Below are positions 20,916 to 33,659 of a DNA stretch of 64,000 nucleotides, in pieces. Under the pieces are notes generated by a model. The model searched no databases. It had not been told where the DNA came from and saw only the letters and a list, made by a program, of their open reading frames with translations. The first letter of the stretch is position 1. Each line of letters begins with the position of its first letter. Position numbers and translations under genes: made by a program. Origin of the DNA: Heterodera schachtii (Eukaryota; Nematoda; Chromadorea; Rhabditida; Heteroderidae); contig SIJG01000008.1 of the NCBI GenBank assembly GCA_023374025.1, positions 798,215 to 862,214 on the forward strand, written 5' to 3'.

Positions 20916-23742
20916 ATGATCCTTTTAAATTGCCTAATCGTTCGTCTTTTGGTCTTCGGTCTGTTGCCATTGGCAACACTTCCGCCGGTCGCTGTTTTGC
21001 CTGAATTTTTTATTTTAGGACATTATTTTTCGTATTTTAATTTAATTTCGTCGTTTTCAATGGATGGCATTGACTCATTGCCAATCTTTTATGACATCGA
21101 TGGCGACGTCGAACAGCTCCAATTTTGGTGATAATCACAATTTCCCCCCGGGGGGGGGGGGGGACAATTTGCCGACACTCCGCCGAATTCCGTCGCGAAA
21201 ATTACAAAAATAAAGGCCCGGGATCAGCCGTTCTATGCTGTGGTCTTCAAATTTAATTTCGCCGATTTCATTTTAGCATTTCTCTGTTTTCTGTCGACCA
21301 ATCCGTCGGCACTTTTTTGGCTGCAAAAAGTGAAATTGGCGCACAAAAATTCGTTGGCGAATCGTCCGACAGCGAATTATGGTCCAATGCAAAATTTGGG
21401 GAAGAACGATTGGAAGAGCAAAGGCATTTTGGATGGATGGAAAAAGTGCCGAAACCGACGGTTGGCACGCCGAAATTGGCAGAAAAAGGGGGACAAAAGG
21501 GAAGTGACGGGGCACCGGTGGAAGAAGAGGAGGAGCAGAAGCTGGAGGAGGAAGAGAACGAAAAAGAAGTGGAGGAAAGGGAGGGAAAACACCCGACGGA
21601 GGGACAACGACGGCGGAGGTGGGGAGGGGGGGGGAGGGGAAGGAGGTTACGGCACGGGCCAATTCGAAAATGAAATAAATTCGAATGGCACAGGCCAAAT
21701 GGAAAGTAAAATGATGTGAATGGCACATTCGAAAATGAAAATAAGTGTGTTTGTGAAATTCAGCACACTTTCCCATCGAATTTTCACCTTTTGCGACTCG
21801 GAAGCAACGCTAATATGTGCTAAACAAGCGCAAAATGAGAAGCAAATCCCGGAAAAAAGAAAAGTGGACCAAAAAGGGTGAATTAAAAAAAGATGACAAA
21901 TGAAATCAAAATTTACTAAAAATAGAACGTTTTCATCGACTCTGAACAATTCAATTCAATTTTTGTCTTCTGAACAACGACGCCAAAACCGTTCAATCGT
22001 CGGAAGTGAACAAAGAATGCAAATTATGGCATATTTGGGCAGCGATCAGTGAGGGAAAGGACGGCACAATTCAAAAAATAAATAAATTGCAAATCAAAAG
22101 CCTCCTTCAGCATCTACGACCCGTCGGAGGAGTATTTGCTGTGGAATTTGCGAGTGGCGAACGGTCGCCGATTGGTCACCGATTGGGCCATGGACAGAAC
22201 ACGCGGCGTACAATCTGCCAAAACGGGGAAAGTGTTCAGGGCACAGCTAACAGTCAAAGAGCCGACACTTTCGGACGAAATTGGGGAGAAAGGGCAGCAA
22301 AAAGGGGCCGAAGAAGCGGACGAAAAGAGGATAATTGAGGAAGAAGTGGAGGGAGCGGAAGACTTTGAAATGCCGGAACGCAGCGAAGCGTATTGGGCGC
22401 ATTGGACGGTGGAAATTGGCATGTCCAGCGGAGGGGGGGGGGAGGGGTGGGTACCCCAATTAAACGCCCTTTTTCCCCAAGGGAGGGGCGTCGGCTTTTT
22501 GCGCGACAATTTGCGCGTGGAATGGGCGTTGGAAATGCCCCAAAATTGCCAATGTTTGTCGTCTGCACATCCGCCAGGAGGCGGCGGCAGCGACCAACAG
22601 CAGAAAGACGGACAGCGGAAGATTAATGGAATGACCCAGCGATGCGCGGTGAAAAGCGTGGGAAGGGTTTGTGTCCGGCGGAGGGGCGGGGGACAAAATG
22701 CCAACATTTGTGCCAAAAGTGAAGGACGACGTGGCACACTTCGGCTACCCCATGGAATTCACGCTGAATTACGACGGCCCACCGGCAAACACTTCCGAAG
22801 AAGCGGAGACAAAGGCCAACAATGTTTGGCCAAGAATGACCTTCACGGTGACAGCGGAAGACAGCTGGGGAAGGATTTTCGTGGAAGGTGTTGGCATAGT
22901 GCCAATTGAATTGAGTATTTAACAGCACGAAAAGAGTGCCAAAAACCGTCCGATTAACGGCAAGCGGACAAAATCCCGACTAACAATAAGCAAGATCTCA
23001 ACTTAATTAATTGGTAAAAAATCTTGCCTTCCAAATTTCGCCAAAGGCTAACTGCCCTTTTTACGTCATTCGTTATTTTGTCCATTTTTTTGTGTGTCGG
23101 TCTTTTGTCAACCCACAGACAGACATTCCACCATTTGAAAATGCCTTTATCATTTGTCCTTCAAAAGGGTTTGCCGTCCTCCCTCTGCCGATTTCTTTTG
23201 GCGCTTCGCCTGTTCACTTTTGGCTCAACTGCGTCCGCCCAATTTCGCCTCTGTCCAAAGTGTGGACACTTCGCCAAACTTACATTGGCCAAGCGGAGGA
23301 ATTGGCACAGCTCAGAACAATGGGCGAGCAAATGGTAAAAAGTGTTCTTTATTCGTAATTTAATTCAAAAAACAAAACAATCAAATCGCAGTTTTGCCAA
23401 GAGGGAATGGCCACGGAATTGGGCGGCAAATTGGAACTCACAGTGCGAACTGTGCACCAAAGCCGACAATACATTTCCAGTGACATTTTGCAATCGCTTA
23501 AATACAACGCAATGATGCGACGGATTGGGTGGGAATTGGCGGGGAAAGATGAAAAGATAATTAATCACAGTAATTAGCCTCATTAACTAATTACTCAATC
23601 AAAAAGCGAAGCAAACGGAAAAGCAATTTCCAGGATCAGTGAGGAATTGCAGTGTCGCATTGCCAAAGTGTTGGAGGAGTTCAATCGGGTGAGGCGACAG
23701 CTGATCAGAGTGCGGAAGGGCCGAAGCATTGCCAACGCATAA
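20916..23742 (+). CDS. mks-1: MKS-1, B9-domain ciliary transition-zone protein
   Basis: MKS1 is a B9 protein of the ciliary transition-zone (MKS) complex, acting with B9D1 and B9D2 to gate membrane-protein entry; in worms it works in ciliated sensory neurons. Recognisable blocks: an acidic linker near 21320-21620; HRIFTFCDSEATL near 21776 (MKS1 has RIFTYTDSD); FSIYDPSEEYLLWNLRVANG near 22107; the B9 domain starting FGYPMEFTLNYDG at 22740 with DSWGRIFVEGVGIVPIEL; more B9 at 23118-23335 (LRQTYIGQAEELAQL); LTVRTVHQSRQYISSDIL at 23430; and a C-terminal helix RIAKVLEEFNRVRRQL, with the stop at 23740-23742. The 5' end is unsure: ATG 20916 is hydrophobic, and ATG 21061 (MDGIDSLPIFYDIDGD, donor after 21129) is an alternative. 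Only about 110-250 bp separate it from nle-1, so co-transcription is possible. Confidence 0.8.
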
Positions 23743-24218
23743 ATTTGGAATTTTATTAAAATTTTGCTATTTGAATAAATAATAATATTTATTACCCACA
23801 ATTAAATATTTTTAAAATTATCTTTTTTGAGAGCTTTTAATTTATTCAAATTACTCACAAAAATACATTAATTCTACAAAGAAAAATAGCAATAAAAATG
23901 CAAAGCAAAAGAAAAAAAAACGAAAATTCACAAATAAAATATTTAACAAAGTTGAAGCCGTGTTTGAAACTGTTCAAAATGCAACGGACAGAGCTCATCA
24001 GAAAAAAAGTTTAAAAACATTTTGTGGAGGGAAATAAAAGAGAATTAAAAAAAAAACTATCAGTGACTTTTCAAACGATTGTCAATTGGAATTCTCCCGC
24101 TTGTGGGATTGATTGGTTACAAAATATTGCCATTTCCTTTCCTCTCATTCATCCGTTTTTCCCATTCCGTGCCGTTCCTCGCCGTGCCGTTGATTTGAAG
24201 GTCGCTTTCGCTTCCCTG
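23743..24218. other. Spacer between convergent mks-1 and blmp-1
   Basis: AT-rich 3' region shared by two convergent genes. AATAAA/ATTAAA-like words occur on both strands (for example 23775-23790 and 24033). No gene or RNA seen. Confidence 0.5.
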
Positions 24219-27200
24219 TCAAACCACGTCCAGTGCCGCCTCCGTTTCGTCCAACTCTTCTGTGCCGCGGCCGCCGTTGTTATTTTCGCCCCTTTCGCGC
24301 GTCGTTTCGTCGCCGTTCGCTTCGTCGATGGCCACCGCCAGCGCAGAGGCGGCGGCGCCGCATGCCGCGCCCGTCTCCGCCTCGGCCGTGCCGCTGCTGC
24401 TCGCGCTGCTGTCCGTCCCTCCGCCAATTTCGTCGCCGCTTTCCTCCACGCGGTCGCCAGCATGATAATGGAGATGCGATGCAGCAGAATGATCAGCAAC
24501 ATTGAGGAGGTGGTGATGCTGAGACGGGGAGTCGAACGCGTGCCGGTCGGAGGCGGTGCCATTGCCCGCGTCGCCTTCCGCGCCTGCGGCGCTGCCCTCC
24601 GCGCTGTCGTCGTCGCCCACCAAATGCACGCCGGTCCCCGCCCCGGCCAACCCGTCCAAATAGCTGTGCAGTGTGCTCAGCTCATTGCCCTGAGGTTTGC
24701 ACGACGCTAAAAAGGCAAAAATTAAGCGAAATAACGCGGCGGACTTGACAGTGCATTCATTCGTTAAAATAAAAAGTCAATTTCAATTTAAAAATATATT
24801 AAATTCATTTATTTCTCACTGTTTTTCCAATGCGTCCGAAGTCCGCTGGGACTAAAGCAAAAAGAAAAAGGGCATTTATTTTGATGTCATTCATTTGTCA
24901 GCAGAAGAGTCCATTTCACTCACCTTATGTAATTTTTGCCGCAAGTTCGACACGCAAAGGGACGTTCCTAAAAATTAGAAATTCCAATTTAAAATGATTA
25001 ATTTAAATAAATTATTACATTTGAATGAATTCGGACGTGCAATTTGAGATGGACGAGTTGGGTGAAGGAGAGATTGCACCTGAAGAAGAAAAGCGAATTG
25101 AAAAGCCAATAAAAAGAAGCAATTGGAGCTAATTTACGAAAAAAGCCTGGACTTGGACTTTATGTTTGATCTTGAGTTTAATCTGTTTATATTCTTTGAT
25201 AAATTAAGATAAAACATTGACTTCTTGAAATAATAAATTTCTAAAATAATTATCCATTGAAATCCAATGTTTCCTGCCTAACTTGGGAGGATCACGAAAA
25301 ATAACCTGGGCATGGATCCTGGGAAAAGCCCGACCTAAATCCAGGCCCAGGCTGAGACCTAAAAGCCATTAATGATTTATAGGTAGATACACTATTTTAA
25401 AATTTGTACGCCTTAATTTGCGTATAATTTTGCTTTTTTGTCTCCACCACCTGTCGCAGCTGTACGGGCGTTGTCCGTTGTGCAGTCGGAGGTGCGTCTT
25501 CAAATTGCTGGTGGAGGAGAAGCGCTTCTCGCACACCTTTTACGAAGAAACCGATTAAATTAAATTTTGCACGGCAATTTAAGTTTCTTTCCGGTTAATT
25601 TCCTTCCCTAATTAATTCCTTCATTAATTCCCTAATTAATTCCTTAATTAATTCCCTAATTAATTCCCTCCCATTTCGTTTATTTCTGTGCTCTCTTTGT
25701 CCCACCACCTGACATCGGTGCGGCTTTTCACCCGTGTGTACCAAATCGTGCTTCTGGAAAATGAAAGGAATTCAAAATGAATAAAAACGAATGAATGCTT
25801 TGCAATGTGAAAAGACAAATGATTGGCCATTGATTACCTGCAAATGGGCCAATTGTGTGAAACTGAAATTTGGAAAAAACAATTAAATACAAATTGCTAA
25901 TTACCAATTGTTAATTGCTTACCCTTTGTTGCATTTTTCACATTTATACGGCCGTTCGCCGGTGTGCGTTCTCAAATGGACCTTTAAAAGTACAGTAAAT
26001 AAAATTCGACAAACAGTTTCCTCTTACAATTCCCCCCCCCCCATTTGCCCATTTGTCCGTTTTCTATGGCAATTCGTCCAACAATTGTCGGCACCTTTAA
26101 ATTGGACAATTGGCCAAACGGTTTCGAGCATTCTTTGCATTCGTAACGCGTGCGTCCATTCACTTGCTGAGAGTTCCAAAATTGATGCTAAATGGGGGGG
26201 GGGGGGTGAAGCGGCTAATTGTCCCTCCGTTTTCTTCCGCTGCTCACTTTTTGCTGTTCCGCGCCTCCCCCGCCGCGCATTCGTCCGCCGCCGCTTTGCC
26301 TCTCAGCACCGCTCATGGTTGGTCTCCGCGTTCTTTGCTGGTGCTGCTGCTGTCTCTGCCGTTGTTCCTCCCTCGCGCGTTCTGCCGCCGCCACCAGCGC
26401 CGCCTGATAAGCGTGCAGCGAGTGGCGCAATTCGGCCGCAATTGACGTGCCGTTATGATGCGCGGAGCCGTGCGAATGGTGCGGCGGCGGTGCCATCGCC
26501 GCGGGGGGCGCGGGCGGACGCATTCGGTCGATGTCGATCATTTGCTGCGAGTGGGCGATTTGCTGCTGAAGAGCGGCGGAACGGTTGTGCTGCTGTTGTT
26601 GCTGGAGAGCCGCCACAATTACATAAAGCGAGGAATACTCAGCACCGTTCTGCGGCATTAAATTTGGGGGCGCGGCGATGGGAGTGGCACCGCCTGAAAA
26701 GACCGAGAAACTCTTTCCGTTAAACGCAACCAAACGCCGAACCATTCGCTCCGGCGGCGGTTGTGCCAAATGCTGGCAGCAGTGGGTGTTCCGCCGCGGC
26801 ACGTCCACCTCCGTTGCTCATATTCAATGCAGGGGTGGGCGATGCTGCGGGCGCCGTTGCGGAAGGCAGCTGCGACATTTGTGCCCAAAATGCCGCGTTC
26901 CCCGCCACTCCTCCGCCTCCCGGCGCCGTTGGCTGCGATTGTTGCTGCTGCTGCTGCTGCTGGGCGGCTGCCGCAAGTGCGAGCCGGCGCGACCACAAAT
27001 AGTGAAAGTCCACTGCTGCGGGCGGCGGGAAAAAAAAGGACGGCGCCGGAGGGGCGGCAGGCGCAGCCGCGGGGCGCAAAAACGCACTGCCGGCTGCCGA
27101 CGAATGGTCAAATGCGACGAGGCCGCCCAACGGATTGACCGATGCCGCGGCCGGCGGAGGGGAACCCATCGCATTTGGAGAAGAGCCGGTGACTCTGTGC

Positions 27201-30130
27201 TGCTGACGCTGTTGTTGGTGCGCGTGATTGCCAAGGCGTTCTCCGACCGATTGCGGAGATGCCGGGAGCGAAGGCTCAATTTTGTGCTTTAACGGCACCG
27301 GACGGTGGAGTAAATCGGCCGAAACGGTCGAGAGATGCGACGAGTGCTGGTGGATGATCACATTTGGGCGGTTCTGTTGCTGCTGTTGTGCTGCTTGGCG
27401 CCGGAAGTGCTCCTCCGATGCTGACCTTTGTTGCTGTTGCTGTTGTTGCTGCTGGTGGTGGTCATTTCGTTCTGTCTGCTGCTGCTCATGCGCCAATTGA
27501 TGATGACTTGCATTTCGCGAAATCGGAGGCGTTGTCGGGGAAGAGCTTAATTAGGTAAACAGATTTTGAACAGGTCATTAACAGATTAAGCCGTTTTGCT
27601 GTGGGCAAAGACCTGGCCGACGTTGAATAGTTTATGGAGGAGGGATAATCGTCGCTCATCAGCGGCATCAACTCGGAGGCGGAAGAGGAGGAGGCAACCG
27701 GCGAATGGTTCTGGTGGAGCTGCTGGGAATGGCCATGACCTGACTGTGTGATCAGCTGAGGACCGCTCACGACAGCCACGGAAACCGCCTTAATGCAACA
27801 CATCATTTCTTCTTTTGATGGATCATTTTGTGCCGCCATATAAATTCTTGGCACTTTCGCCGCTTTTCCTAGGCCAAATGTAAACCCACCTTTTTCAGGT
27901 GTCCGCTCGGCCCATTGGCCGAACTGCTCGCACTCGCCGTGCCTCCCCCACTCGCCGTGCTGCCTTTGCCCGCGCCGTCCTCTCTCCGGCTCGCACTGCT
28001 GCTCCGTGCCGTTGTCGCCTTCACGCTGAAGTCCAACGCCGCCTGTTCGTTCGGCATGGCCGCCTGCTGCTGCTGCTGATCGCCCGTCTGATGTTCGTCC
28101 GGTTGTTCCGCCTTCTGTTGTCCCATGCTATTCATTGTCAGTCCGCTGCTGTCGCTTCTGTTGGCACTATTCGCATGCCGAGGCAACAAATTGGTGGAGG
28201 AGGGCATGGACGGTTCGAGCAGAAGCGAAATGTGCCGGGCCATCTGCTGAGTTTGGCCTGAATTTTTTTGAAACATTCAGAATTAAAATGTAAAAAAACA
28301 TTTTCACCCGCTGACAATTGCATCCGTTGTGAATATTCTCTGCTGTACAAATAGAGAAGTTCGGTGTTCGGCAGAATTGAGCGGATTGTGTAGAAGTAAA
28401 TGTCGTTGTCCACTTGGCATGCCACCATATTCTGCGACTCGCGACCCTCCGCCATTCGCACGTTGCGCATCCAATTGGCCTTTCGCGAGTTCGTGTCGAT
28501 CAGTCGGATCAGTTGGCCTCCGCTGGACGAGAAAATCTATGGGAGAAATTGACAACAAATGAATGAAAAGCATGAGAGGAAAAGCAAAAAAGGAAACGAA
28601 TAATTAATGGAAGAAAGCCTTTCGAAATTCCATTCCCAAAAATTTCTCGAATTTATTTTCGTTTCATTGGGAGAAAGCGGAGGGCGTTGAATGAAACTGA
28701 AACAGTTAATTCCGCTGGGAACGGGAAAAGCCGCTTTTCGTGTTGGCCAAAAGGGCGCCCTTTCTCCCACGACGGCCAAATTTGGGCCGCACCTTCCACT
28801 GGCTGTGATTGGCCCTCCGCCTCGGCGTCGCCCGGGGCTCTGTCCCAATCACCGCCCCTCCCCCGCGGGCTGACTCAGTCTTCTCGCCGGGAGTGGCGCC
28901 CGCCACCGGCATTACGGTCGCCTCCTCCACGGACGGAGTTCGGGACTCACCGCACAACGGACCGAAGCGGGCGAAGCGGGGAATGAAGTCGGCCGTGAAA
29001 ATGCCAAAGTCCTGAAAAGAAAAGGCATGGCCGCTTTTCCCCTGCTGGGAGCAGCTTCTGCTTACATCATTCGCTCCTCCGGCGACCGTTTTAACGACCA
29101 AATTCAATGGAAGTGAGCTCAATGACCGATTGTTTGGGTCCTTTCAAAGAAATAAAAAAATTATTGAAAATATTCGGCCGATTTGGCCACCTGCAAATGG
29201 AGCGGCTTATCCGGCACATGGAACACGCACAGATTGGCCAACTCGACGTCGTTTAGCCGTTCAATCTCATCAGCGGCATCGGCGTGCGGCGGGGGAAGCG
29301 CCGGCGGCGATGAAAGTGACGGAGAGACGGCGCCAGCGAAAACACTCTGCTGATGATGATGACCGATCGCATCTGCTGAAGCGAGTGATTCAATTCCCAA
29401 TTAATCCTTGCCAATTCATTTTCATTTTGCTTTGTTTTTCATTTGCAATTATTTGATGAAAATCACACAATTTGTAAGCCCATCCATTCACCAGCAAAGG
29501 CTTATGAGGAAGGGTAAAGGTGAAAGACATTAAATGGAAATTAAATGTCACTTTTTGCTGATGAATCATTTTGTGGGGCATTGACAGAGGGAGAAAAGCG
29601 TGGGAGGGGACAGAAAGGGAGGGGAGGGGCAAAGGGCGGGGGGGGGGGAGAGAGTGGGGGGGGGGGGGGGGGAACGCCAACGGGGGGAGGAATGGGGGGG
29701 GGGAGAAGGTGCTTCTCCGATGAATTGCAAAACCCAAAATTTACTTTGGCCTCCTAACCAAAGGGCACCAAAACGACAGTCAAAAAATACTTTCTCCGGC
29801 CAAAGACCATCAAAAGGGTGAAGCAGCAGGGCCATATTTAGTGATTTCGGTCGTAAAAAAGGGGGGGGGGAGAGCATCAAAAACCATAATTGGAACTGTT
29901 ATGGATGCAAATTCACTTTGGCACTCTTCCGCTTCACCTTTGGCTGCCATTTGCTGCTGTTGTGCCGTTTTCTCCGCTTCTCCGCCCGTCATTCCCCGCG
30001 GCGTTTCTTCCATTGGCCTTTTCCTCTGCTGCTCGCTGCTGGCGACGGCCATCTTCCGAAGCGCCTGAGAAGCTGCAGAAGCGATGAATCCGTGGGAAGA
30101 CGAATCGCCAAGGGACGAGTCGAGGCCCAT
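24219..30130 (-). CDS. blmp-1: BLMP-1 (PRDM1/Blimp-1) PR-domain zinc-finger repressor
   Basis: Transcription factor with a PR (SET-like) domain and five zinc fingers; in C. elegans BLMP-1 controls developmental timing, distal-tip-cell migration and cuticle genes. Minus-strand exons include 29938-30130 (start [12 protein letters not shown]), 29191-29375, 29066-29140 ([12 protein letters not shown]), 29011 downwards ([21 protein letters not shown] start), 28308-28536 ([40 protein letters not shown]), 27890-28257, then long Gln/Ala/Pro-rich exons. Fingers follow, each split by introns: [96 protein letters not shown], the last a C2HC finger completed by the exon from 24708 down to the stop at 24219. 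The PR segment between about 28950 and 28536 was not resolved; its FWR-type exon is missing from my model. Confidence 0.9.
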
Positions 30131-31107
30131 TTTGGGAGAGAGGAATGATCAGTGAAATCAGACAAAGTCGCTAATGGCTTAACGAACAAAAGTGAAAATG
30201 CGCTGCGAAGGGGGGGGGGGAGAGGAGGAGAAAATGCGCAAAACGGGGGAGGGGGGGGGGGCGGCATGGGCTAATCAAGCCAAAAAATGAACTGATCAGC
30301 AGACAGACAACGAACGCAACACGCTGTCCATTCCCGGACAATTGGCGGACGATGGAAGGGACAAATGGAGCCCGGGGGGGAAACTTTGGGCATTGGCGAT
30401 GGATCTGATGGGATTGGGGGGGGGGGGGAGGGGAGGGGAGGGGAGGGTGGACGTTGGGCTGGTGCTGTTGATGGTGATTGTTGTCCTCCCCGCCCTCCTC
30501 CGTCCATACTCATTCCGAAAGCGAATGTTGTGTGTCTGCGGAGGAAACATCATCCGCCTTCCCTCTCTCTCCGCCCACCTTTCCGGGTCAGGGTCAAGGC
30601 CTAAAATCGGCGGAGGGAGCGAAAGGGAGGGAGGGGGCGGGGGGGGACGAGAGCGCAATTTTACGGGGGCGAGGGGAAGGGAGACATTGATGGAGAAGTT
30701 AGTGCCAGCCGGCGCGAAGGTGAAACCAGCGGGAAGGGCGAGGAAATGGACGGGCGCATGAAAGTGTAGGAGGGGGAGGGGAAAAGGGGAAGAATGGGGG
30801 GGGGGGGGAAGGGGGATGAATGGGGGAAGGGAGGGGGGAGAGGCTGGTCATCATCATCATCCGTCCCCCCCCCCCCCCATCTTTTCCCCTTCGCCTTCCC
30901 CGGCGGCGACACTCGCCATTTCTGTCCACTCGGTCGGTGGCCTTGTCCCTTTTTCCCTTTTGCGCACAATACCCATCGAAGGGAAGTGAGGAAATGGGAG
31001 CAGAGAATTGGAAAACCATTTTCCGAGAGTGGCAGAAAATGTGTGGCAGCAATGGTCAAAAAGGAGCGGAGGACAGCTGCTGACCGAAGAAGATGCTAAT
31101 GCTACTG

Positions 31108-31138
<31 letters not shown>

Positions 31139-33650
31139 CAAAGGAGGGACGAGGTCAGACAAAGGGACAAAGGAAGAAAAGGCAATGCCATTTTGACAGA
31201 AAGGAAGTGCCATTGCCATTCTGGGCGAGCGGAAAAGCCTAAAGCACTTTCCTACTTCCCTTTTCACTTTTGTCCTGCTTTTGCTTGTGACGCTGATAGT
31301 CGGGAATCGTTGGGAGTCCCAGTGACCCACTTTCGATGGGCCGCCCGACTTTGGGGGGGGGGGGGGGGGGGGAGGGAATGCTCGCTTTGGATGATTTCCC
31401 CAGCATAAGGACTGGCTCACTGGGCTGACCAATATTGCTGCTGCTGCTTCTTTCTCCCGCGGCAAGTGGCGCAATCGGAGAGATGCGAAGGAAAAGGGGC
31501 GATGGCCGTGACAACTAATTAAGCTGCTCAAAGCCCGCTTCTCCCCCCCCCCCCAACTCGCCGAAAGTGGACGCCCCCCCCCCCCTCCCGTGATCAGCGA
31601 ATGGACCAAAGAAACACTTTCTAAGCCACCCCCAAATCACCAATTCCATTCACATCTTTTTTAATATAATATACATCCCTATTTGGTTGCGCACCGCAGC
31701 GAACAGAGAACGAAAAGAGAGAGAGAGAGAGAGAGGGGGGGGGGGGGGGAAAGCCGAAGGGAAAGGGAGGGGGGGGGGGGGGGTGGCCGAAAGAAAGGAC
31801 AAAGGGGAGAGAGGGAAGAGAAAGGAGGATAAAGGGGGAGATGGGAGAGATGGATGGACCAGCGGACGGCTGGCGGACGGGCGACTTTTCTCTGATTGCT
31901 TCTTGCGCTTAGACGGGGTGGGGAACGACGGCTAATGGCTATTCACTTTTTGCGTTGAGCGAGGGGGGGGGGGATTTTGGATGGGAGTGGACGATGATTA
32001 CGTGATGCGATGAGAGGAGGCGAGGGGGAGGGGGGGGGGAGGAGGACCGGCTTTGGAAGGGCGCAGTCAGTGAACGGCGGAGGGGGAGGGGGCGGGGGGG
32101 GGGGGGACGATCGTTCGTCCCCTGGGGGGATGTGACCACTTTCTTCGCATTCAAATTTTGAGCGCGACGCGGAGGGCCAATTGTTGTAGCGGAGAAGGAG
32201 AGGAGAGGAGAAGCGGGGGGGAGGGGGATAATCATGACAATTTGTGAAGCACACGAATTGTGAGAGAGAGTGCTTCTTCTGTTGAGAGCGGTGGCGAAGG
32301 GATGAAAATTGTTGGCCGGACGGGATGAAGATGATTGGAGACGAAGAAGAAGATGAAGACGACGACGATGATGATGATGATGATGATGATGATAGTGGTG
32401 ATGAATGGACGGATGATGTGAATGTGAACGAGCCGGGAGAGGAGGGGAAGGGGAGGAAAGTGGGGAAAGGAGCAACGGGAAAGCGGGGAATGGGAAAGGA
32501 GAAGCGAAGCGGTGCGCCGTCATAAAACGCCATTCAGCCAAATGAGGGAAAAGTTTGGGCGGCGTTGTGCGGACGATTGTTGTCGTCCGGCGGGGGAATG
32601 GAGACGGAGGACAAAATGGGAAAAGGGGGGGAGGGGAGGGGAAAATGAAACATTCGCCGCCGCCGCCGCACAAAGAAAGGCCCCGTCGCCCAATTTCCCC
32701 GTGAAGAGCTCTTTCTCCCCTTTCTGACCAGTGGCCATCCCGCGGCAGCCCAAAACCAGCAAAATCACCACCAAATCAGGCTGCTGCCACTGCTCCGCTC
32801 GTCGGTCCCCCCCCCCCCCCCCCCCGTCCATAAACAACGGAAGGACTGACAAAAGTGGGGGGGGGGCGAGGGGAAGACGACGTCCGTGAGGAGGGGGGGG
32901 GGGAGGGAGAAATGGGAAAAATAGGGAAATGGGGAAAGGGGGGAAAAGGGGGGGGGGACGGACGGAACAAAAACTAACGCACGCGGCGGCCAATGGCCAG
33001 CAGTCCAACGGTTGCGAAGAGTCCGTCGTCGGTCCGTCCATTCCGCCGACGGTGGCGCAAAGCAAAGCACAACACAACAACAAAAACAACAACGACGAGC
33101 AACGAAGAAGAATGGAACCCAATCCAATCCACCATCAATCCAATCCTGTTCTGTTCTGTTCCCACTCTTTCAGTGCGCAATTTGAGCAACCAAACAAACT
33201 TTTTAAACAGACTGATCAGCAACAGAGAGCGAATTTGACTTTTGTTGTGTGCCGCTCTGATCGGAACAAAACGTAAGAAGGGGGAGGGAACTTTCACTAA
33301 AAAGTGAAATTTTCAAATATTTTTTTTCCAATTTAAATTAAAGTATTTTATTTAAAGAAATGCAAAGCGAAAGGACTGATATTACCGTATGATAGCACAG
33401 AATAAATAAATAAACAATAATTGATTGTCAATCGTTTGATCACTCTTTGTCAATTGATCGCCTTCGGAATGATTGTGATTTTTCTTGAGCGAATTTGGCC
33501 GGCCAACAACGGATTCAAAGCGCCGATCCAATCGAACAACTTAAAAATGCCCACTATATAAATTATCCCTAATTAATATGGTTCATATTTTCGGTGTGAA
33601 AAGTTTATGAGGCGTTTTTAATTTAATTTATTAATTGCATTTACGCTGGA
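30131..33650. other. Purine-rich, poly-G-rich intergenic region upstream of blmp-1
   Basis: About 3.5 kb with strong G/A bias on the plus strand, many G runs of 9-18 bases (near 30220, 30420, 30795, 31355, 31740, 31775, 32095), C runs near 30875 and 32810, a (GA)n run at about 31111-31138, a (GAT)n run at about 32366-32394 and an AAC-rich stretch near 33068-33100. Long open frames here are compositional (poly-Gly, poly-Pro, Glu/Lys), show no domains and occur in several frames at once. It probably contains the blmp-1 promoter and 5' UTR, but I can place no site. Confidence 0.6.
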
Positions 33651-33659
33651 TTAGCATTC

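Noticed and set aside
24024..24710. Plus-strand open frame of 228 codons rich in Arg/Ala
   Set aside because: It is the antisense of the GC-rich last coding exon of blmp-1, whose minus-strand reading continues the fifth zinc finger in phase.
26678..27292. Plus-strand Arg/Cys-rich frames opposite blmp-1
   Set aside because: Antisense of the Gln/Ala/Pro-rich blmp-1 exon; CAG/CTG repeats generate them.
30342..33127. Several open frames over 100 codons on both strands in the G-rich region
   Set aside because: They overlap one another in many frames, translate to poly-Gly, poly-Pro or Glu/Lys runs, and follow base composition; no domain or splice-linked structure.
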